From Piscicola geometra (Eukaryota; Annelida; Clitellata; Hirudinida; Piscicolidae), in assembly GCA_943735955.1 (NCBI GenBank), contig OX030959.1:4270717-4334716 (forward strand): a stretch of 64,000 nt of DNA, in the 5' to 3' direction. Shown piece by piece: positions 57,796 through 64,000 of this stretch. The position numbers and the translations under genes are program-made. Each line of letters opens with the position of its first letter. The stretch's first letter is position 1. The notes beneath the pieces were generated by a model. It searched no databases and was not told where the DNA came from. It worked only from the letters and a program-made list of their open reading frames with translations.

Positions 57796-59532
57796 ATGAA
57801 CGGAAAGTTTGGAATCAACACAGGCACGACGCTTCGTCGCTACGAAGTGACGAGACTGCGCAAGGACGACGACTGCTTCGAGGTGTCTAAGCAGGTTTCC
57901 AAAAAGTGTCCCTTGGAAGACGTCCTACCGACCGAGACTCTTGAGATGCGATACAGCCTCAACAAGCTTCGAAGGTGGGAACTGCTGGACTACCTACCAT
58001 CGAGGCAAGAGAACTTTTACTGCTTCAACCAGCATCTCCTCGATTGCACTGGACTAGGCGAGTTGATGAAGAAGCACAGTAGAGTTAATTACAAGTTGAT
58101 CGTTAGGGTGAGTTCTATAGAATATTTTTGAGTCTTTTCAATTTAAATTAAATAGGAATTAATAAAAATCTATAAACTAATTTTAAGGTTTTAAAATGGC
58201 CATCACGTTCAGTTCTCATGTTAAAAAACTCTAAATAGTGTGCTCTTGAATTTAAAGAAAAGCGCTATATAAATTTATTTGATTGATGTATTAGTCTAAC
58301 CTCCCACCACCATTTCCACCACCAGCCACAAGATGCCTACCACCGTGGCGACTGTCTCGAATATCATGAGTTCAGGGCAGTGGATGGCCAGTTGAAACAG
58401 TTCTCCAGAGACAAGGCTTCTAGTGGCTTCTTCAACATCAGTTGTCTGGAAGAGAGGGATATGGAAAGAAAGATGAAGGTGGTGAAGGATTGGGATGTCC
58501 CCATTGAGAATTGTGGAAAGGAAACGAAGGCTGGAAAGAAGAAGAGAGATGCTGAAAGGTATTTATGGAGTTGTGGTCTTGAAGCTTGTCCAGGTTTACG
58601 CTACGTTAATAATACTCGTCGTTGTCTTGTATTTTATTGTATTGTGTTGTTTTGTATTGTATTAAAAAAACTAATTTTCGTCTTCTAAAACTCATACTTG
58701 GCTTCATCCATACCACCTCACCACACAGAGCGACTGACGACGAGGCGATCGAGGTGTCGTACACTCTGTACGTTCCCAACACGCCCTCTGCGTACCCCTT
58801 CAAGACCGGGTCTGGCTACCGGAGTTACATGAAGAAGCGAAGAAGTACTTATCCACTTGTCCTAGCCCATTCAATTGACGTGTAGTTCTTCTAAATAGGA
58901 CATATAAGTATTGTACTATAATATTATTGTATATGATACTATATGTTACAATAGTATATTGTACTATATATTTCAATATTATATTATACTTTATATTACA
59001 ATAGTATATTATACTATATATTACAATAGTATATTATACTATATATTACAATAGTGTATTATACTATATATTACAATAGTATATTATACTACATATTACA
59101 ATAGTATATTATACTATAAGTTATAGTCTATAATATTAGATGTACTCATGAAGGCTTGACATTTTGTAAATTATCCACCACACAGGAAAAAGAAGACTAA
59201 AGATCTGTGCTCAAGACTATGCTGAAGAATGTGACGATGGAGAAGAAGATGAAGGTTGTCATGGTGATGATGATGGTTACTGCGATCAAGAAATTAGTGA
59301 CGTCGTGGGTGGCGCTGGTTGCGAAGAGGTTGTGGAAGGCATTCAAGTGGATTCAGACAGGAGTGGCTTGGAAGACTGGGTCTTTGTCATGTCAGAAACG
59401 GAAATAGACGACTTTGGAGACAAAAAAAGAAGTGGGAGTGGTGGCAGAGATGATGATGATGACGATACTTTTTGTCTCTTGGACTTCGTAGTTTCTAAGA
59501 GAAGACAACGCAGGAATGCATCGAAGATTTAG
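57796..59532 (+). CDS. Unknown conserved-looking protein, four exons
   Basis: Complete gene model of about 335 residues with consistent phases. Exons: 57796-58107 (phase 0, donor AGG|GTGAGT), 58326-58558, 58729-58844 and 59186-59532. Exon 1 has LRRYEVTRLRKDDDCFEVSK, LEMRYSLNKLRRWELLDYLP and FYCFNQHLLDCTGLGELMKK. Exon 2 has YHRGDCLEYHEFRAVDGQLK. Exon 3 has VSYTLYVPNTPSAYPFKTGS. Exon 4 starts with a basic RKRRLK segment, then an acidic stretch (EECDDGEEDEG), DWVFVMSETEID, a poly-Asp run and a basic C-terminus. There is no signal peptide or transmembrane segment, so it is likely cytosolic or nuclear. I do not recognise the family. Codon use and GC are like those of the neighbouring real genes. 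Confidence 0.75.
58232..58290 (+). repeat. ATTG-tailed repeat fragment in intron 1
   Basis: GCTCTTGAATTTAAAGAAAA and GCGCTATATAAATTTATTTG followed by ATTGATG belong to the dispersed family with an ATTG tail. Confidence 0.6.
58568..58662 (+). repeat. Dispersed repeat (GTGGTCTTGAAGC family) in intron 2
   Basis: GTTGTGGTCTTGAAGCTTGT followed by CTCGTCGTTGTCTTG closely matches the copy at 10,934-11,012. Confidence 0.6.
58905..59130 (+). repeat. 24 bp AT minisatellite in intron 3
   Basis: About eight copies of a unit like TATACTATATATTACAATAG plus TATA. It lies in the intron before the last exon of the unknown gene. Confidence 0.8.
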
Positions 59533-60350
59533 GACTACGTCGCCATGGACATATACGATAGCATGACATGCACTTGGGCCAAACGATTTGTCATACCTTT
59601 CATACACTTCCTTGTTATTTGTACACTGATCTGCATTTAACAATTCTTTGGAACAGTCGCACACGATGATTTCACGCGTACTCTTTTGACTTTGATGAAT
59701 TAAAATCTAATTAAACTAATAGCCAATCAGTTTTTTCCCTGATGATATTTTACAATTACAATTTTTATTTAATTTTTTTATTAATGAACGAATGAGTCAG
59801 TACACGTTGAAGGCGTGCGAGGAGGCAAGCAGAAGGGTGGTACAATAACGCAGGGACGATCCTAAGTGAGCTGTGGCTGAGTATGCTTGTATTTATTTTC
59901 TCAGTGTAGGATATGCGTGAGTCGATAAACTAAACGAAATTGAAGATCAGCAATACAAGTGTAACACTCAACCGCTGTGAAGGGTCTATTAATCATAATA
60001 CATGTGTGTGTGTAACGAAGACAAATGTGAAGTTTGTGTGGAGTGAAATAGGCCTAAATACTGTATGTACCATGTGAGCGAAATAGAGCTTTATTGCAGC
60101 GGAGGCAGGCTGACACTGTTGAATGCATTGCGCTTTAAATGCTTGCGAAAGAGGACTCCAATTGACGATAACCTATAACTTATAACCTATAAGGCTGTGA
60201 CTATGAAATAATAATATTAATAATCTAATATAATTAGCATATTTCCTAATGGCAAAGTGGGAAACATCAAATCAAGCTGTTTTTTAAAGGCATCAAGCTT
60301 GGAGTAACAAGAAAAGATGTTATATTCGGTAATTATATGTCAATCCAGCG
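59533..60350. other. Convergent intergenic region
   Basis: Between the stop codons of the unknown gene (+) and UBE2O (-). A TTTATT near 60,091 is AATAAA on the minus strand and could serve UBE2O. No gene seen. Confidence 0.4.
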
Positions 60351-62603
60351 TCATTCCTTCTGAGCAGGGGCAGGGTTGGCCTGGTTGCGAGGGGCAGCAA
60401 AGGGGGTGTGACCGGGTTTTTGGAAGCCCTTCTCGATGAGGCCTGCAACGAAGGCATCAAGGGCTCGGCGCAGAGAGATCGTGAAGCCCCTGGAGACTGG
60501 AACGAGCGGGAAACTCGGCGGCGAAACGCTCTGTTTGACGAGAATATTCGATTTCTTAGTCTAAATAAAAGAATTACTTTCCAACAGACAAAACTAACTA
60601 TACATGATTATGAATATAAGTGATTATAAACAGCATTAAGCACCTCGTCACTGCCCCCGATCCAACACTCAAGACGATTAACGAGGCTGTGTGGATGCGT
60701 CAAAACGTTTATAGACTCATTAATTAATTAGTTACTTTCACTAATTTCAATTTTTATTTTATAAAAATAATCATATTACGATTATTATTTATATTAATTA
60801 TAAATAATAAAACCTGCTGGAGGTTTCTCGGAAGTGGTTGTTGATCTCGTTCTGGAAGATGGGGTAGGGACTGGAGAGAATCCTCGTGTTCGACTGCATT
60901 GGTGTGCGTGTGCGTGTGCTTGTGCGTGTGCGTGCCAAAGTTCATCGATACACACCTGCTACTCATCCACTATCATGTCATAACACCATCATGCTACATC
61001 ACCATGCAACCCCCATGCAACCACCACTGATACCTACACCACCACCAAGCCACAACACTACCTCATCACCACCAACCCCCCCCACTAAACCACCCCACCC
61101 CACCACACACCTGCACCAGCCCACCCCACCCCACCACACACCTGCACCAGCCCACCCCACCACACACCTGCACCAGCCCACCCCACCACACACCTGCACC
61201 AGCCCACCCCACCACACACCTGCACCAGCTTCACCAACGCCATCTCGTTATAGAGTCTGCTGTCTTCTGCACCTTGCGCGCTTCCCTTCTGCTTCTCGTA
61301 GCCGGCCTCGTTGAAGTAGGGCTCTTGGTTGAGGATGAGGCCTGTGTGCCAGGTGGTTGTTGCTTCGATTGTGGTGGATGGGGGGGGGCATATGAAATAA
61401 GAATGTTGGAGCATGTGTGAATGTGGTACTAGACACATCGCCACACGAGCTACCACCAACCACCGCACTACATCACCCTACCCCAACAGCCCACCCACCA
61501 CCAACCTACCACACCAACCTACCACACCAACCTGCCATACCAACCTACCACACCAACCTGCCACACCAACCTACCACACCAACCTGCCACACCAACCTAC
61601 CACACCAACCTGCCACACCAACCTACCACACCAACCTACCACATCACCCTACCACACCAACATACCACACCAACCTAACACACCAACCTACCACACCAAC
61701 CTACCACACCAACCTACCACACCAACCTACCACACCAACCTGCCACACCAACCTACCACACCAACCTACCACACCAACCTACCACACCAACCTAACACAC
61801 CAACCTACCACACCAACCTACCACACCAACTTACCACACCAGCCTACCACACCAACCTACCACACCAACCTACCACACCAACCTACCACACCAACCTACC
61901 ACACCAACCTACCACACCAACCTACCACACCAACCTACCACACCAACCTACCACACCAACCTACCACACCAACCTACCACACCAACCTACCACACCAACC
62001 TACCACACCAACCTACCACACCAACCTACCACACCAACCTACCACACCAACCTACCACACCAACCTACCACACCAACCAGCTCAAACCTTGAATAGAAAG
62101 AAGCACTTGCAGCAGGTTTGAGTGCTTGTGGTTCCAAACCTCAGTGCCCTTGCCGGTCCACGTGCCTAAGAGACTCACGCACACCTGTGTGAATAACGCA
62201 CTTGTATAGCATCTTATAATCAATTATAAATAAAATAAATGAAATAATAAAATAAAATAATATAACCCTTTGCGTTTCTATTAAGTCTTTAACAAATATT
62301 TAGAAGAAAAATTCTTTACTCCAACAAAAACCTTTAATTTGGCGCCATAACAAACGAAAATCATGGCATTACAAAGCATTAGATCACTTGGGAAAAAAAG
62401 CAAAAACCCTCAATGAGAAGCAAGAACAAAAGAACCTTGCCATCCTCATAGAGGTTCGGGTTGAGGCGGTCGGAGCAGTAGGAGTGGTAGTGCAGTTTGG
62501 GCGGGCTGGACGGGTAGTCGGAGGGCAGACGCACGTCGAAGAAGAAGAGGCCCCCTTCGTACGGGGTGCCCGTGGGGCCTGTGACCATGGCGCTGAAGAG
62601 GTC
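60351..62603 (-). CDS. UBE2O: UBE2O, E2/E3 hybrid ubiquitin-conjugating enzyme, C-terminal part
   Basis: The 3' portion of a large gene that continues past the right edge. Exons on the minus strand: 62603-62436 ([37 protein letters not shown]), 62184-62088 ([17 protein letters not shown] onward), 61341-61220 ([20 protein letters not shown], then [14 protein letters not shown]), 60893-60814 ([18 protein letters not shown]) and about 60532-60351 ([20 protein letters not shown], stop). The active-site Cys is in the VCVSLLGTW exon (TGC at 62,181-62,179). UBE2O monoubiquitinates and multi-ubiquitinates substrates such as orphan ribosomal proteins, acting as E2 and E3 in one chain (family knowledge). 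NEAGY and the C-terminal FPL..SRGF block distinguish it from BIRC6. The acceptor of the last exon is uncertain by a few bases. Three introns are packed with minisatellite DNA. Confidence 0.92.
61105..61229 (+). repeat. 26 bp minisatellite copying a UBE2O splice donor
   Basis: The unit CCACACACCTGCACCAGCCC plus ACCCCA repeats with 26 bp period (one 31 bp). CTGCACCAG occurs at 61,111, 61,142, 61,168, 61,194 and 61,220. The last is the true end of the UBE2O exon (GTGCAG|GTGTGTGG on the minus strand). The other four are intronic replicas of the exon end plus donor. Confidence 0.85.
61495..62075 (+). repeat. 13 bp minisatellite, about 44 copies
   Basis: Unit ACCAACCTACCAC, strikingly uniform, filling the UBE2O intron up to 13 bp before the catalytic-Cys exon's donor. 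Open frames of over 200 codons in two frames ([12 protein letters not shown]) are artefacts of the array. Confidence 0.95.
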
Positions 62604-62605
62604 CT

Positions 62606-63920
62606 TGGTGGGGGTGGTGGTTGGTTGGGTGGAGATAGTGGTGGTGGTTGGTTGGGTGGGGATAGTAGTGGTGGTGGTTGGTTGGGTGGGATAGTGGTGG
62701 TGGTTGGTTGGGTGGGGAAAGTAGTGGTGGTGGTTGGTTGGGTGGGATAGTGGTGGTGGTTGGTTGGGTGGGGATAGTAGTGGTGGTGGTTGGTTGGGTG
62801 GGATAGTGGTGGTGGTGGTTGGTTGGGTGGGATAGTGGTGGTGGTTGGTTGGGTGGGGAAAGTAGTGGTGGTGGTTGGTTGGGTGGGATAGTGGTGGTGG
62901 TGGTTGGTTGGGTGGGATAGTGGTGGTGGTTGGTTGGGTGGGGAAAGTAGTGGTGGTGGTTGGGTGGGTGGGAATAGTGGTGGTGGTTGGTTGGGTGGGG
63001 ATAGTGGTGGTGGTTGGTTGGGTGGGGAAAGTAGTGGCGGTTGGTTGGGTGGGGATAGTGGTGGTGGTTGGTTGGGTGGAGATAGTAGTGGTGGTTGGTT
63101 GGGTGGGGATAGTGGTGGTGGTTGGTTGGGTGGGATAGTGGTGGTGGTTGGTTGGGTGGGGAAAGTAGTGGTGGTTGGTTGGGTGGGGATAGTGGTGGTG
63201 GTTGGTTGGGTGGGAAAAGTAGTGGTGGTTGGTTGGGTGGGGATAGTGGTGGTGGTTGGTTGGGTGGGGATAGTGGTGGTGGTTGGTTGGGTGGGGATAG
63301 TGGTGGTGGTTGGTTGGGTGGGGATAGTAGTGGTGGTTGGTTGGGTGGGGTAATGGTGGTGGTTGGTTGGGTGGGGAAAGTAGTGGTGGTTGGTTGGGTG
63401 GGGATAGTGGTGGTGGTTGGTTGGGTGGGGAAAGTAGTGGTGGTTGGTTGGGTGGGGATAGTGGTGGTGGTTGGTTGGGTGGGGATAGTGGTGGTGGTTG
63501 GTTGGGTGGGGATAGTGGTGGTGGTTGGTTGGGTGGGGATAGTAGTGGTGGTTGGTTGGGTGGGGTAGTGGTGGTGGTTGGTTGGGTGAGAATAGTAGTG
63601 GTGGTTGGTTGGGTGGGGATAGTGGTGGTGGTGGTTGGTTGGGTGGGGATAGTGGTGGTGGTTGGTTGGGTGGGGATAGTGGTGGTGGTTGGTTGGGTGG
63701 GGATAGTGGTGGTGGTTGGTTGGGTGGGATAGTGGTGGTGGTTGGTTGGTTGGGTGGGGATAGTAGTGGTGGTTGGTTGGGTGGGGATAGTAGTGGTTGG
63801 TTGGGTGGAGATAGTAGTGGTGGTGGTTGGTTGGGTGGGGATAGTAGTGGTTGGTTGGGTGGGGATAGTAGTGGTTGGTTGGGTGGGGATAGTAGTGGTG
63901 GTGGTTGGTTTGATGGTGGT
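62606..63920 (+). repeat. 27 bp G-rich minisatellite, about 48 copies
   Basis: The unit GGTTGGTTGGGTGGGGATAG plus TGGTGGT has length and A/G variants and runs for 1.3 kb in a UBE2O intron, abutting the UBC exon acceptor. On the plus strand it is rich in GG/GGG/GGGG runs and could form G-quadruplexes. On the gene's sense strand it is C-rich. Period 27 leaves open frames that are not genes. Confidence 0.95.
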
Positions 63921-64000
63921 TGAAAATTTCGAATGGTTCTATGGCCTTATGGTAGTGTATCGGGTAGTGATGTGCAGTTGAATATAATTTTGATAAAAAC
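63921..64000. other. Right edge, UBE2O intron
   Basis: Short unique sequence after the minisatellite. No exon is visible before the window ends; the upstream UBE2O exons lie outside. Confidence 0.4.

Noticed and set aside
61413..62121. Two overlapping 230-codon frames of HTNLPHQP repeats
   Set aside because: 13 bp minisatellite artefact inside a UBE2O intron; no start context or splice logic.
62388..63981. Gly/Trp/Val-rich repeat proteins on the plus strand
   Set aside because: Frames through the 27 bp G-rich minisatellite and the antisense of the UBE2O UBC exon.

Overview
This is animal nuclear DNA: AT-rich, with genes broken by many GT-AG introns of tens to hundreds of bases and heavy interspersed and tandem repeat content. 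The gene set points to an invertebrate bilaterian: an FMRFamide-receptor-like GPCR, a titin-like Ig/PEVK muscle protein, OAF, LENG8, ELL, a NONO/NonA-type DBHS protein and UBE2O. A short TTAGGG run, L2/CR1-like LINEs, tRNA-derived SINEs, hAT and piggyBac fit a marine, possibly lophotrochozoan, invertebrate, but the phylum cannot be fixed from this window. All gene models below were built by reading splice sites and frame continuity by eye.

Layout. 0.3-2.4 kb (-): three-exon class-A peptide GPCR. 5.6-8.1 kb (-): three U1 snRNA genes in a roughly 1 kb tandem repeat, with a tRNA-type SINE between the second and third. 8.65-8.93 kb (-): last exon of an unidentified gene. 9.4-10.5 kb (+): complete four-exon OAF gene, secreted. 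12.0-28.7 kb (-): one giant gene of about 3,000 residues with a disordered N-terminus, one Ig domain, three low-complexity PEVK-like arrays, a Glu-rich stretch, three diverged Ig domains and eight nearly identical two-exon Ig modules. 30.3-33.9 kb (+): LENG8. 34.3-37.6 kb (-): ELL, tail-to-tail with LENG8 and head-to-head with the DBHS gene at 38.0-41.5 kb (+) across a 385 bp intergenic gap. 41.5-57.3 kb: repeat-rich stretch with a hAT fragment, a 39 bp satellite, a broken piggyBac, a hAT-type MITE, two decayed ST13/HIP copies, an L2-like LINE, a second LINE end and a hAT element nested in a SINE. 57.8-59.5 kb (+): four-exon gene of unknown function. 60.35 kb to the right edge (-): the 3' part of UBE2O, whose introns are filled by minisatellites.

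ELL, LENG8, the DBHS protein and the U1 genes all belong to nuclear transcription or RNA processing, but nothing in the sequence shows that their proximity is functional. The observations most worth following are the homogenised Ig array, where introns are as conserved as exons and two modules carry a stranded old splice donor; a UBE2O minisatellite that has copied a real splice donor four times into the intron; U1 genes with an altered U1-70K-binding loop; and an ELL that seems to lack its central domain.
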